64,000 bases of DNA from Streptomyces atroolivaceus (GCF_000717025.1 NZ_JNXG01000012.1:62001-126000), one strand, 5' to 3'; shown: positions 52,301 through 61,452, numbered from the stretch's first letter. Program-made: numbers and translations. Notes: a model not told the origin generated them from the sequence alone.

Positions 52301-54518
52301 GGCGCTGCCCGAGGTGTCCGACACACGGTTCCTCGCGGGCGTCACCGCGATCGTCCGGAACGCCGTGGACCGGGCTGTCGCAGTCTTCCGTTACCTGGAA
52401 CCACCCCAGCCCGCGCAGCCGGCCACCCCCCGGAACACCGCACGCGTCCAGGGCATGTTCTTCGACCACTCGCCCGAGCACGGCGACGACGCGACCTTGC
52501 GGAACGCCTCTGCCTGGGGCTCCGAGCGGATGCACGGCCACTGGGGCGGAGTCGGGAACCGGTGGACCGTGATCCGGCAGATCCTCGCCGTCAATCACGT
52601 CCTGGGCGGCGAGCCGGCGTTCGGCCCGGCCATACCCTCCAAGGCCCCGTTCACCGCCGTGGACGGCTGGCAGCGGGACGAGTACACCGTGCCGGCCGAC
52701 GCCCTGGCCTGGACCTTCCTCCTCGACGAGCTGCCCGAACTGGCCTACCGGGCCGCCTCGGAAGCCACCTCCCCCGAGCACCGCGCCGGCCTTCTCGTGC
52801 TGCTGGACACCCTCGCCGCAGGTCCGCTGGCCGACCCGGCGGGCACGGTCCGGCAGGTGGAGCTCGTCGAGCCGTTCGTCGGAGGGGCAGCCGGGCCGGG
52901 ACGACCCGAGGCCGTGCACCGCCTCGGCCAGGTGCTGCGCAAGGGCGCCCGCACCGTCGTCATCGTCGCCCACCGCGGCCGGAACTACCGGAACGACGCG
53001 GCGTGCTGGCTCGCCCTGGACCATGACCCGACCGGTGCCTTCGGCCCCGTCCCCGGCTTCACCCTGGACCGCGAGCACGTGTACCGGCAGGGCATCGCCC
53101 GCGACCGGCTCACCCGGCTCACCGCCCTGGTACGGAAGCAGGGCCCGGCACCCTGGCGCCCGGAGGCCGTCGAGGCGTTCCACACGGCCACCGGGATCGG
53201 TCCTCTCCAGGCCGCCGCCCTGCTGTCGGCAGCCGTCGAGGAGCCCGGCGCCGACGCGCTCGCGCTGCTCGGGGCGAAGACACGTGCCTTCGAGGCGACC
53301 CGGGCCAGGCTGGCCGCCCTGCCCCGTGACGACCGGCACGCCGTTCTCCGGGCTCTGCTGCCCGCGGACCCGGCCGAGCTGTGGTCCACGGGCCCCGACG
53401 TCCAGGCCGCCGCCGAGGTCTGGCAGAAGCGCCTGGCCTCCCTCGTCCGTGTCCCCGAAGAGCTGGACCTCGACCTCTCGGGCACCACCCCGGGCGCCGT
53501 CGACCTGGTCCTCAACGCGGGCCACCGGACCTGGCTCGCCCACGGCACCGACATGCGGGACGGAACCGGTCGCCCGGGCCTGCGCCGGGTGAGCGCACGC
53601 GGTGCCGTCCACACGGCCCTGACCGCCCTGCGCACCCTCGCCTACACGCTGCCGTACGGACACCCCCTGCGGGCGCACCTGCCCGTCGGGCTCGCGACCC
53701 TGCGTGGCCGCCTCGCCGACCAGGACCTGGTGCTGGACCTCGGTCTGGACTGGAGCGACTCGGGGGACTCCATCGGCGCCGCCATCCGCGCCGCCCACGG
53801 GCTCCCCGAGTCCGGCGGCGCCGACGCCGACGGTCTGGTCCGGGCCGGCACGGCGCTGCTCCTCGTCCCAGGCCACGGCAGCAACGAGAAGCTGCTGATT
53901 CGCCCGGCCGGCCTGACAGGCCCCGACGACCCGGCCTTCGGCCTCGTCGAAGGCATCGTCAGCCCTTACAGCACCGGCGATGTGCTCGCTCTGCGCGCGC
54001 TGCTGGGTGAGGAGACCGACGCGTTGGTCTCGGCGGGCGCAACCGACGGTTCCCCGCACCACCCGGCCCAGGACCCGACACGTGCGGTGCCCGACCTGGT
54101 GGCGGAGGTCGTCGACGTCCTCGGCCTGAGCGCGGACACCGCCGCCCTCTACCTGATGCTGCTCGCCCTGCCCGACCCGACGGACCGCAACTGCGTCCGC
54201 TGGACCGGGTGGAAGCCGGCACGGGTCAAGAAGGCCAGGGCTGAGCTCGCCGCCACCGACCTCGTGGTGGAGGCGAAGCGCTCCCGCGCCGGCCGCACCC
54301 TGTTCCTCCCCTGCGGCTGGCTCGAACGCGGCGCCCCCGGGCTGCCGCTGGAGACCTGGAAGGAACGCCTGTACCCCGTGGCCGGGTCCACCCGGATCCT
54401 GCCCCACCTCCCCGTGCCCGCACTGTTCGCAGCCGCCTGGGCACGGGCCCGGGGCGGCGACGCCCCCGCCTTCGAAGAACTCGACACCCGCGCAACCCGG
54501 AAGGGCCGCCGCCGATGA
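49329..54518 (+). CDS. Very large uncharacterised protein with probable C-terminal winged helix
   Basis: 1,729 residues, mostly soluble helical sequence, with no transmembrane segment or enzyme motif I can recognise. A central region (about 640-800; WPALILNTLERAVVVGPDGV and YADGELLVIWWEDGKQRGYW) looks beta-rich, like a repeat or propeller blade. Near the end (about 1605-1660), LMLLALPDPTDRNCVRW then ARVKKARAELAATDLVVEAK and RAGRTLFLP fits a winged helix, suggesting DNA binding. It overlaps the DUF4132 gene before and the MoxR gene after by four bases each. Function is unknown; a client or scaffold role for the MoxR/VWA pair is an inference. Confidence 0.85.
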   Translation: MSTTTTNTNAKTTAAGAAFLPARTQGESTSVPAAETRAAAMLNAGAILPAGTTDRDDADALTARTYTHTALGDRPVVRLVPGTLGEAEDLALDFLGLARTAEAPVVGQVRRETLGFPAWALVNDPANGHHALALVKDIERLGRQARTRAGAAKEGFDALGTRLGRAVPHFLPTYYEQVARLFLQAENTTYAASFFGKAREAERVHGLVVDEDRQRAVFLEFAFAGALTVKALRQYVRDLVARLAPADAWAQFRRLLVERCAAGMPPYAALPQDVRALVKAAGLDREAAERDLVADLIGSPGIVRAPASFWAAYRAALIALARRDAAVRARLLGFFPETFSESGQGTDGESGWLTLLAEAEAEDLLTGLPGASQTDSSSDASVSPADWLARWEAHRRRNRATAARSPQTLDLAARMADRLRADGRPVELFQGRWQRTADLDLLDLCLASGVPVAEPDDHEDTVARSLQLSCGPWLTDTAPGARDLTAVAERPAFRALLKRNIGGLGGRHGQGLGDIGMARLAEHPVLSGILREWLTACAEEYTGARGLPGLHTALQKLSAFRSVVADVAPEAVRLLEGHDVVPLLASTLRTGVLDELGWSALDEAYAELAAEAAEAAAAGPRHRRSEGVGVTGAWPALILNTLERAVVVGPDGVLLRHTLRLPATADQWRTLSFRYADGELLVIWWEDGKQRGYWSHRPSEVFTVGGEQTPRWSGSGPWDEVCLPLPGGGRATGGKALHAGDTSLPPQRAVISDGTGHWREGHQGTQRVWLEYDPAVGTHGRASLPAFLRSGVREGTRLLAEHCQVLPLQPGLETTPFGTDGTVLGRWVRRTVTEAGTAAPAEGHRTAAGTPDGHTVTLPHPMPDGGSPVPLGALTLPGGSRPVVALRHRSVEAHPADTDGIGGSLWSVIPGSSGGNNAAGTPYLPPVAYWHALRPRDERGSAALRAMTDSRADELFKEVVDAVAQHAEAFRAVEEYTGPSARELSEEAVARALPEVSDTRFLAGVTAIVRNAVDRAVAVFRYLEPPQPAQPATPRNTARVQGMFFDHSPEHGDDATLRNASAWGSERMHGHWGGVGNRWTVIRQILAVNHVLGGEPAFGPAIPSKAPFTAVDGWQRDEYTVPADALAWTFLLDELPELAYRAASEATSPEHRAGLLVLLDTLAAGPLADPAGTVRQVELVEPFVGGAAGPGRPEAVHRLGQVLRKGARTVVIVAHRGRNYRNDAACWLALDHDPTGAFGPVPGFTLDREHVYRQGIARDRLTRLTALVRKQGPAPWRPEAVEAFHTATGIGPLQAAALLSAAVEEPGADALALLGAKTRAFEATRARLAALPRDDRHAVLRALLPADPAELWSTGPDVQAAAEVWQKRLASLVRVPEELDLDLSGTTPGAVDLVLNAGHRTWLAHGTDMRDGTGRPGLRRVSARGAVHTALTALRTLAYTLPYGHPLRAHLPVGLATLRGRLADQDLVLDLGLDWSDSGDSIGAAIRAAHGLPESGGADADGLVRAGTALLLVPGHGSNEKLLIRPAGLTGPDDPAFGLVEGIVSPYSTGDVLALRALLGEETDALVSAGATDGSPHHPAQDPTRAVPDLVAEVVDVLGLSADTAALYLMLLALPDPTDRNCVRWTGWKPARVKKARAELAATDLVVEAKRSRAGRTLFLPCGWLERGAPGLPLETWKERLYPVAGSTRILPHLPVPALFAAAWARARGGDAPAFEELDTRATRKGRRR

Positions 54519-55738
54519 CCGACGACACCACGACCACCCTGGACGGCACCACCACGGGCGGCATCCCGGACCAGGCGACGGCGCCCGGCCGGGAGCACCG
54601 CCAGATCACGCCGCCCGAGGACCGGTACGCCACCGAGCTGGCCTTCCTCGCCGCCCACGACTCCGGGCCCCGCCCTCCCGGCTGGCTGCTCACCCCGCGC
54701 GCCGTCGTCACCTTCGTGATGGGCAGCGCGGGCGAGGCACTGAGCCTGCCGAAGGGCGCCCTGCCCGGAGAGGGGGTGCCGCGCCGCCTGGCGATCGAGC
54801 AGAAGTTCGTCGGCGAGCGCGCACTGGTCGAACGGTGCGTGGTCACCCTTGCCGGAGAGCGCGGACTCCTCCTCGTGGGCGAACCCGGCACCGCCAAGTC
54901 CATGCTCTCCGAGCTGTTGTCGGCGGGCGTCTGCGGGACCAGCGCGCTCACCGTGCAGGGCACCGCGGGCACCACCGAGGACCAGCTCAAGTACGGCTGG
55001 AACTACGCACTGCTGCTCGCCCAGGGCCCCTCCGAGCAGGCCCTGGTGCCCTCCCCGGTACTCACCGCCATGACGCGGGGCGCCGTCGCCCGCGTCGAGG
55101 AGGTCACCCGCTGCCTGCCGGAGGTCCAGGACGCCCTCGTGTCGCTGCTCTCCGAGCGGCGGATCGCGGTTCCCGAACTCGCGGGCGGCGAGGGTGCCCA
55201 GGTGCACGCGGCCCCAGGGTTCACCCTCATCGCCACCGCCAACCTGCGGGACAAGGGCGTCTCCGAGATGTCGGCGGCGCTGAAGCGGCGCTTCAACTTC
55301 GAGACCGTGGGCCCCATCGGGGACGTGGACGCCGAGACCGCGCTGGTCCGGCGCCAGTCGCGGGCAGCCGTCGAACGCGTGGGCGCCGCCTACCAGGTGG
55401 ACGACGCGGTCCTCGAAGCCCTGGTCACGGCCTTCCGGGACCTGCGCGAGGGCCGCTCAGTGGAGGGCTGGGAGGTCGAGCGCCCCTCCACGGTGATGAG
55501 CACGGCGGAGGCGGTCTCCGTCGCCGGCTCCCTGGGCCTGGCCGCCGCCTACTTCCCTGGCGACCGGGACGTGCTCTCCCTCCTGCCCGGCCATCTGCTC
55601 GGCGTCGTGCGGAAGGACGACCCCACCGACGCGGCACGGCTGCTGGGGTACTGGGACGGGCCGGTGCGCAGGCGCGCGGAACAGGGGTCGGCTACCTGGC
55701 GTGCTCTGTGGGACCTGCGCGCGGCGCTGGAGAACTGA
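54515..55738 (+). CDS. MoxR-family AAA+ ATPase
   Basis: 407 residues. Walker A is GEPGTAKS (about 122-129), Walker B is VARVEE (about 191-196), sensor 1 is IATANL (about 238-243), and arginine-finger region residues follow in ALKRRFNFE. A helical lid is present at the C-terminus. MoxR ATPases form rings and act with a VWA-domain partner as chaperones or for metal insertion (RavA-ViaA and CbbQ-CbbO are known pairs). Here the VWA partner is encoded three bases downstream. It corresponds to YehL in the E. coli locus. Confidence 0.93.
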   Translation: MTDDTTTTLDGTTTGGIPDQATAPGREHRQITPPEDRYATELAFLAAHDSGPRPPGWLLTPRAVVTFVMGSAGEALSLPKGALPGEGVPRRLAIEQKFVGERALVERCVVTLAGERGLLLVGEPGTAKSMLSELLSAGVCGTSALTVQGTAGTTEDQLKYGWNYALLLAQGPSEQALVPSPVLTAMTRGAVARVEEVTRCLPEVQDALVSLLSERRIAVPELAGGEGAQVHAAPGFTLIATANLRDKGVSEMSAALKRRFNFETVGPIGDVDAETALVRRQSRAAVERVGAAYQVDDAVLEALVTAFRDLREGRSVEGWEVERPSTVMSTAEAVSVAGSLGLAAAYFPGDRDVLSLLPGHLLGVVRKDDPTDAARLLGYWDGPVRRRAEQGSATWRALWDLRAALEN

Positions 55739-55741
55739 CGG

Positions 55742-58700
55742 ATGAGCGAGCCGACCACCCCCGAGACGCGGTCCACTGCCGAGACTCGGTCCACTCCCGA
55801 GACTCGGTCCACCGCCAAGACGCGATCCACCCCCGGGACACGGTCCACCCTCGAGACGCCGTCCACACCCGAGGTGTCGCCCACCGCCGGTGCGCCGGCC
55901 GCTTCCCCGGCGCAGGGCCCGCCGGCCGAGGAGGCCACCCCGGAAGCCGCGGTGGCGGCCCTCGCGGCGACCGGACCCGGGGCACCGTTCCTGATCGGGG
56001 TGCGCCACCACGCGCCCTCGCTGGCGGCCGCCCTCCCGGCGCTGCTGGACGCGGCGGCCCCCGACGTCCTCCTCGTCGAGCTGCCCGCCGAGTTCCAGCC
56101 CTGGCTGGGCTGGCTCGCTCACGAGGAGACCGAGGCCCCGGTGGCACTGGCCGCCGTGCCCGCCGACGGGCCCGGCTCGGCAGGCGAACGGGGGCCTGCC
56201 TTCTACCCGTTCGCGGACTTCTCACCCGAACTGGTCGCCCTGCGCTGGGCAGCAGAGAACGGGGTCCCGGCCGTGGCCTGCGATCTGCCGCTGGCCGACC
56301 GCGCGTGGGCCGGGGGCGGCCCGGACACCCCCGCCCCTGCCCCGGGCGCCGACTCCGCGCCCGTGCCAGGAGAGGGGCGCGGGCTGTCCGCCGCGCTCCG
56401 GTCACGGCTCACCGGCCGGGACGGCGACGACCTGTGGGACCGGCTGGTCGAGGCACGCGCGCCCGCTTCGACACCCGAGGCGCTCCGCCGTGCCGCCCTG
56501 CTCACCGGCTGGGCGCTGCGGCACGAGGCCGAGGCACGGGGCGGGGTGAGCGGCACGGACCTGGCGCGCGAGGCGTGTATGCGCGGACATGTCGCCGAGA
56601 CCCTGGCGGGCGGACGGCGGCCCGCCGTGGTGGTGGGAGCCTTCCACACCCCGGCACTGCTGCCGTCCGCCTCCGGGGACCCGGCACCGGACGCGCGCTC
56701 CGCGTCCGGAACCACGCCCGAGCCGGGCACGGACGCCCACGCGAACGGCGCTGCCGGGACGGCCGCGTGCACGGTCTCCCTGGTCCCGTACACGTACCCG
56801 CTGCTCGACTCACGGTCCGGCTACCCGGCCGGCATCCGGGACCCGGAGTGGCAGCACACCGTCCTGGACGCCGCCGGGGACCCGGCCGCGCTGCACGAGG
56901 CGCTGATCCGCACCGCGGTACGCGTCTGCGCCGCCCTGCGGGAACAGGGTCATCCCTACGGCCCGGCGGACGGCCGGGAGGTCGTCCGGGTGGCCGGCGA
57001 CCTGGCCCGCCTGCGCGACCTGCCCGCCCCCGGCCGCGGTGAACTCCTGGAAGCCGTGCAGACGGTGCTGGGGCGCGGCGAGACCTACGGGACGGGCCGC
57101 GCCGTCGCCCAGGCCCTCGAACACGTACTCGTCGGAGCCCGCACCGGGCGGCCCGCGCCCGCCGCTCCGCGCGGCGGACTGGGCCCCGCCGTCGAGGCCG
57201 AGACCGCGGCGCTCTCCCTCCCCGGCCCGGAGGACGCGTACGAGAAGACACCGCGCGACCTCCGGCTCGACCCGGCCCGCTCCACGCTGGACCGGCGCCG
57301 CGAGCTGCTGCTGCGCAGGCTGACGGTGTGCGGCATCCCTTACGCGAGGGAACAGGCGGTGACCGGCGCGGCGGGCTCGGAAGGACTCACCACGCGATGG
57401 CAGGTGCGGTGGACCCCGGCAACGGCCGCGATGCTCACCGCGGCGGGGGCCCGCGGCGTCACGTCGGCCCAGGCGGCCGAGGGCGTGCTGCGGCAGCGGC
57501 GCGCGGCCGAGCGCGCGGAGGGCGGTCCGACGGCCGCCCAGGTCGTCGGCGGCCTCACGGAGGCCGCCGAGTGCGGGCTCCCCGCCCTGGCCGACGAACG
57601 GCTGACGGAGCTGGCGGCCGTACTCCCCGCGAGTGGCACCCTTCCCGAACTCCTCGCCGGGCTCGACCTGCTGGATCGCATCGACGCCGGCCACCTGCCG
57701 GGCCCCGCCGCGCCCGACGGCCCCTCGGCCCCGCACGCCACCGCCGCCGTATCCGCCCATGCCGCCCGCACCGCGCGCGCCGCCGAACTCCTGACCTCGG
57801 CTGCGGTCCGCCAGGTCGACGGCCTGACCGGCTCCGAGGAGACCGAGGACGCCCGGGCGCTGCTCGAACTGGCCCAGCGGGCCGACCGGGTGGGCGGCAT
57901 CCGGCTCACCGACGCCCTCGCCCGGCTGGCCGCCGACGGCACCCCGTTGATCGCCGCGGCCGCCGGAGCAGTCAGGGTACTCACGGGCCACGAAGAGGCC
58001 GAGACCTTCGGGGGACGCGTCGCCTCCTGGGTGGACGGGGCCGTGGACAGCGCCTCCCGGGCCAGGCTCACCGCCCGCCTCACCGGCGTCCTGACGGTGG
58101 CGGGCCCGCTCCTGGCCGTCGGCGTCGGCGCCCTGGACCCGTTGCTGCACCGGGTCGTCGAGCTGGAGGACAACGCGTTCCTGGCCCGGCTGCCGGCCCT
58201 GCGCGGTGGCTTCGACACCCTGAGCCCGGCCGCCCGGGACCGGCTGCTGGATACCGTCGAGGAGCGGCTGGGCGAACGGGTGGACACCCTCGACGCGGAC
58301 GATCCGGCCGAGCTGGCCCACCGCGCGGCCGCCGACCTCGCGGCCCGCGAGCTTCTGACCGGCCTCGGTCTGCCCCTCCCACCACTCGCGCACGACGACC
58401 CACCGCTGTCCGACGCCCCCGCAGGAACGCCCCCCGCCCTCGCACCCTCCACCGAGGCCGGCCCCGCGCGGACCCTCGCGCCCGCCGACCGGTGGCGGCT
58501 CGTGCTCGGGCGACGAACCGACCGGCTGCCGTCCGGCGCCGCCCGCCTGGCGACCGCTCTGGACGAGCTCTACGGCGCTGGACACGGCGAGGGATCCCGC
58601 AGCGGCCTGCCCGACCACGGTGGCGGCCCCGGACCGCGCGGCGGCCGGGAACCGTCGTTCCCCGGCGTCCGTGAGTGGTCCGAGGAACTCGCCGCGCTGT

Positions 58701-59590
58701 TCGGCCCGGGCGTACGCGAGGAGGTCCTCGCCGCCGCAGCCGCGACAGGGCGGCAGGACGTCCTCGCCGAACTCGACCCGGCGGCCACCACCCCCTCGGT
58801 GGATCTGCTCCGGACGATCCTGCGGTACGCCGGCGGCCTGCCCGAAGCCCGCCTCGCGGCGCTCCGGCCTCTGGTCCGCCACCTGGTCGACGAACTGACC
58901 CGGCAGCTCGCCACACGGCTGCGACCCGCCCTCACCGGCACCATGCTGGCCAGGCCGACCCGCCGGCCCGGCGGTCGGCTGGACCTGCCGCGCACGCTGC
59001 GCGCCAACCTGGCCACCGCCCGCCGGACGGCCGAAGGAACGGTTCAGGTGATCCCCGAGAGGCCGGTGTTCCGCAGTCGCGGCCGGCGGTCGGCCGACTG
59101 GCGTCTGATCCTGGTCACCGACGTCTCCGGATCCATGGAGGCGTCCACGATCTGGTCCGCGCTGACCGCCTCCGTGCTCGCCGGGGTGCCGACCCTGAGC
59201 ACCCATTTCCTGGCTTTCTCCACGGAGGTCGTCGACCTCACCGGCCATGTGCGCGATCCCCTCTCCCTCCTGCTGGAGGTGAGCGTGGGCGGGGGCACGC
59301 ACATCGCCGCCGGGCTGCGGCACGCCCGCAGCCTGGTCGCGGTGCCCTCCCGCACCCTCGTCGTCGTCATCAGCGACTTCGAGGAGGGCGCGCCGCTCGG
59401 CGGCCTGTTGGCCGAGGTGCGGGCTCTGGTAGCCACCGGCTGCCACGTCCTGGGGTGCGCGAGTCTCGACGACGCCGGCCGTCCCCGCTACTCGACGGGC
59501 GTCGCCGGGCAGCTCGTGGCCGCCGGCATGCCCGTGGCCGCCCTCAGCCCACTCGAACTGGCCCGCTGGATAGGGGAGAAGACCGCATGA
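55742..59590 (+). CDS. DUF5682 - VWA domain fusion protein
   Basis: 1,282 residues. A Thr/Ser/Glu-rich N-terminal repeat (8-49) leads to the DUF5682 part (about 78-600), opening FLIGVRHHAPSLAAALPALL and DVLLVELPAEFQPWL, which recalls ChaN/erythromycin-esterase-like folds. A long helical middle follows. The C-terminal VWA domain (about 1118-1282) has an intact MIDAS: DVSGSM, then Thr in GGGTHI, then Asp in ISDFEEG. In E. coli these parts are separate proteins (YehM and YehP). The VWA should contact the MoxR ATPase and bind a divalent metal. It overlaps the SWIM gene by four bases. Confidence 0.9.
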   Translation: MSEPTTPETRSTAETRSTPETRSTAKTRSTPGTRSTLETPSTPEVSPTAGAPAASPAQGPPAEEATPEAAVAALAATGPGAPFLIGVRHHAPSLAAALPALLDAAAPDVLLVELPAEFQPWLGWLAHEETEAPVALAAVPADGPGSAGERGPAFYPFADFSPELVALRWAAENGVPAVACDLPLADRAWAGGGPDTPAPAPGADSAPVPGEGRGLSAALRSRLTGRDGDDLWDRLVEARAPASTPEALRRAALLTGWALRHEAEARGGVSGTDLAREACMRGHVAETLAGGRRPAVVVGAFHTPALLPSASGDPAPDARSASGTTPEPGTDAHANGAAGTAACTVSLVPYTYPLLDSRSGYPAGIRDPEWQHTVLDAAGDPAALHEALIRTAVRVCAALREQGHPYGPADGREVVRVAGDLARLRDLPAPGRGELLEAVQTVLGRGETYGTGRAVAQALEHVLVGARTGRPAPAAPRGGLGPAVEAETAALSLPGPEDAYEKTPRDLRLDPARSTLDRRRELLLRRLTVCGIPYAREQAVTGAAGSEGLTTRWQVRWTPATAAMLTAAGARGVTSAQAAEGVLRQRRAAERAEGGPTAAQVVGGLTEAAECGLPALADERLTELAAVLPASGTLPELLAGLDLLDRIDAGHLPGPAAPDGPSAPHATAAVSAHAARTARAAELLTSAAVRQVDGLTGSEETEDARALLELAQRADRVGGIRLTDALARLAADGTPLIAAAAGAVRVLTGHEEAETFGGRVASWVDGAVDSASRARLTARLTGVLTVAGPLLAVGVGALDPLLHRVVELEDNAFLARLPALRGGFDTLSPAARDRLLDTVEERLGERVDTLDADDPAELAHRAAADLAARELLTGLGLPLPPLAHDDPPLSDAPAGTPPALAPSTEAGPARTLAPADRWRLVLGRRTDRLPSGAARLATALDELYGAGHGEGSRSGLPDHGGGPGPRGGREPSFPGVREWSEELAALFGPGVREEVLAAAAATGRQDVLAELDPAATTPSVDLLRTILRYAGGLPEARLAALRPLVRHLVDELTRQLATRLRPALTGTMLARPTRRPGGRLDLPRTLRANLATARRTAEGTVQVIPERPVFRSRGRRSADWRLILVTDVSGSMEASTIWSALTASVLAGVPTLSTHFLAFSTEVVDLTGHVRDPLSLLLEVSVGGGTHIAAGLRHARSLVAVPSRTLVVVISDFEEGAPLGGLLAEVRALVATGCHVLGCASLDDAGRPRYSTGVAGQLVAAGMPVAALSPLELARWIGEKTA
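55763..55888 (+). repeat. 18-base tandem repeat encoding ETRSTA/ETRSTP hexapeptides
   Basis: Six clear units and a degenerate seventh of 18 bases each (for example GAGACTCGGTCCACTCCC) at the start of the DUF5682-VWA gene. They encode a flexible Thr/Ser-rich tail (residues 8-49). Slippage could vary the number without breaking the frame. Confidence 0.88.
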
Positions 59591-61452
59591 ACGCCGCCCC
59601 ACTGCCACCCGTCGCGCCGGAGGTCACGGCCACGCTGGTGGAGCACCTCTCGCCCCGGTTGCGCAAGCGGCTGGACGCGGCAGTCACCAAGCTCGGCGCC
59701 CGCCCGGCGCACCGCGACGGGGACACGGTGACGATCGTGGTCGACGACGAGACCGAGTTGCGCCTGCACGCCCCGGGCGGCGTGGTGGCGACGGTGGACG
59801 ACGTCGTCTGCGGTTGCCTCCTCGCCCCGGCATGCGTCCACCGCGCGGCCGCCGCCTGCGCCGCCCCCACAGCGGTCCCGGCGCCGGAACTCGCCGACCA
59901 GCCCACCCGGGCGGTCCCCGAACCCGCCTCCGCAACGGACTCCGCCCCTCCCCCCGACTCCGTCTCCTCGCCCGAGGTGGCGAGTCCGGCCCAGCGTGCC
60001 GCGGCCGATGCCCTGTGGTCGGCGGGCGCCGCCGTGCTGGAGGCCGGCGTCGACGGGGCAGGCGCCGTCGCCCAGTCGGCCCTTCTCCGCGCCGCGCACA
60101 CCGCCCGGCTCCGGCACCTGCCGCGCGCCGCGGGCGCCGCGCTGTCCGTCGTCACACTGCTGCGCGCGGCCCGCGCCGGGGACCCGTCCTACCGCACCGC
60201 CGACCTCGTCACGGCCCTGGCCGAACTCCTGGGCACCGCACACCGAGTGGGGACGGCGTACGGGGCGGAGCTGGCCGCCGTCAGAGGCCGCGCGCGCCGC
60301 CCGTACAGCCCGGACGGGTCGCTGCGCCTGTACGGCCTGTTCACGGAACCCGTGGTCACCGACTCGGGGCACGGCGGCGTCCGCACCTGGGTCGCCACAT
60401 CCGAGGGCCGCCTCTGCACGGTCGGCGACGTGGCCCCCGGGGGCGCCGGGCGTGCCCTGGGCGTGGCCGACCGGGCCGTGCGCCTGGGAGACAGCGCGCT
60501 CACCCACCGGGAGCTGGGCCGGGCCGGCCTGGCGGTCTCGGGGGCGACGGTCTCGCCGGACGGCAGGCTGGGCGCCGGGAAGGGTGTCAGGGCCGTCAGC
60601 GCCAGGGGCGCGGCATGGACGGAGCAGCCGCTCGCCTCCCTGTGGGAGACACCGCCGTCCGAACAGGCCGTTCGCGCCCTGCGGTCCACCTCCCGCTATG
60701 CGGACCCGGACGGCGGCGGCAGCGACCTGTTGTTCCTGGACGTCGAACTCCTCGGTGCCGTGCGGGAGTCGGGTGGCGCCTGCCTGCTCGCGCGGTGCGA
60801 GGGGGACTTTCCCGTCCGGCTCGCCGTCGCCGACGACAACCCCGCGCTGGCCCACCGCGACAACCTGATGCTGCTGGCCACGGCGCCGGGGACACGGCTG
60901 AGGATCATCGGCCGCCTGGTGCCCGCCCCTCACCCCCGGCTCATCCTCCTCGCCTGCTCGCACCCCACCGGCGAGGGCACGATCGACCTCGGCCTCGACC
61001 GCCTGCGCCGCGCCGACCTCCCGGACCCGGCTGCCCCCGTGTACCCGGCCCCACCACAGCCCGGAGGGACCGGCGCGCACTCGCCCCTGTACCTCCTGGA
61101 GCGCCGGGTCGAACAGACGGTCCCGGCGGGCCGCGCCGCCCTCGGCATGCTCGGCGACGTCACCACCGAGGCCCGCCGCATCCGCCGCGCGGGCCTCCCC
61201 ACCGCCGCCGGACTCCTCACCGCCCTGGTCACCTCAGCGGCCCGACGCGATCGCGACCTCTTCGGCCGCCTCCTCCCTGTCGACACAGACGGCTTCGCCA
61301 CCTCCTGGCTCACCGCAGCCCGTTACACAGCCGCCGTGGCCGAGTCCCTGTGCGCGGCGGCCTGGGAACCGACGCGGGAGGGTCCGGCCGCGGCGCCACC
61401 CGCCCCGGACCAGTGGCCGGAACGGGCCATGGCGAAAACCGTGCAGGGCTGA
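59587..61452 (+). CDS. SWIM zinc-finger protein
   Basis: 621 residues from ATG 59587 (ATGA overlap). A SWIM motif lies near the N-terminus: Cys75-x-Cys77-x5-Cys83-x-His85 (CGCLLAPACVH). SWIM fingers bind DNA or protein. The remaining 500 residues are mixed helical and beta sequence with no recognised enzyme site (for example LHAPGGVVATVDDVVCGCLL before the finger, RPYSPDGSLRLYGLFTEPVV after it). It corresponds to YehQ of the E. coli locus. It closes the five-gene island. Confidence 0.88.
   Translation: MNAAPLPPVAPEVTATLVEHLSPRLRKRLDAAVTKLGARPAHRDGDTVTIVVDDETELRLHAPGGVVATVDDVVCGCLLAPACVHRAAAACAAPTAVPAPELADQPTRAVPEPASATDSAPPPDSVSSPEVASPAQRAAADALWSAGAAVLEAGVDGAGAVAQSALLRAAHTARLRHLPRAAGAALSVVTLLRAARAGDPSYRTADLVTALAELLGTAHRVGTAYGAELAAVRGRARRPYSPDGSLRLYGLFTEPVVTDSGHGGVRTWVATSEGRLCTVGDVAPGGAGRALGVADRAVRLGDSALTHRELGRAGLAVSGATVSPDGRLGAGKGVRAVSARGAAWTEQPLASLWETPPSEQAVRALRSTSRYADPDGGGSDLLFLDVELLGAVRESGGACLLARCEGDFPVRLAVADDNPALAHRDNLMLLATAPGTRLRIIGRLVPAPHPRLILLACSHPTGEGTIDLGLDRLRRADLPDPAAPVYPAPPQPGGTGAHSPLYLLERRVEQTVPAGRAALGMLGDVTTEARRIRRAGLPTAAGLLTALVTSAARRDRDLFGRLLPVDTDGFATSWLTAARYTAAVAESLCAAAWEPTREGPAAAPPAPDQWPERAMAKTVQG

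Noticed and set aside
49017..54407. Long minus-strand open frames (about 960 and 826 codons) opposite the 1,729-residue gene
   Set aside because: They are mirror images of strong third-position GC bias with no domain signal. The plus-strand gene has start and stop overlaps with its neighbours.
56810..59608. 932-codon minus-strand open frame opposite the DUF5682-VWA gene
   Set aside because: The VWA MIDAS and DUF5682 motifs fix the coding strand; the antisense product is Gly/Gln/Arg-rich.
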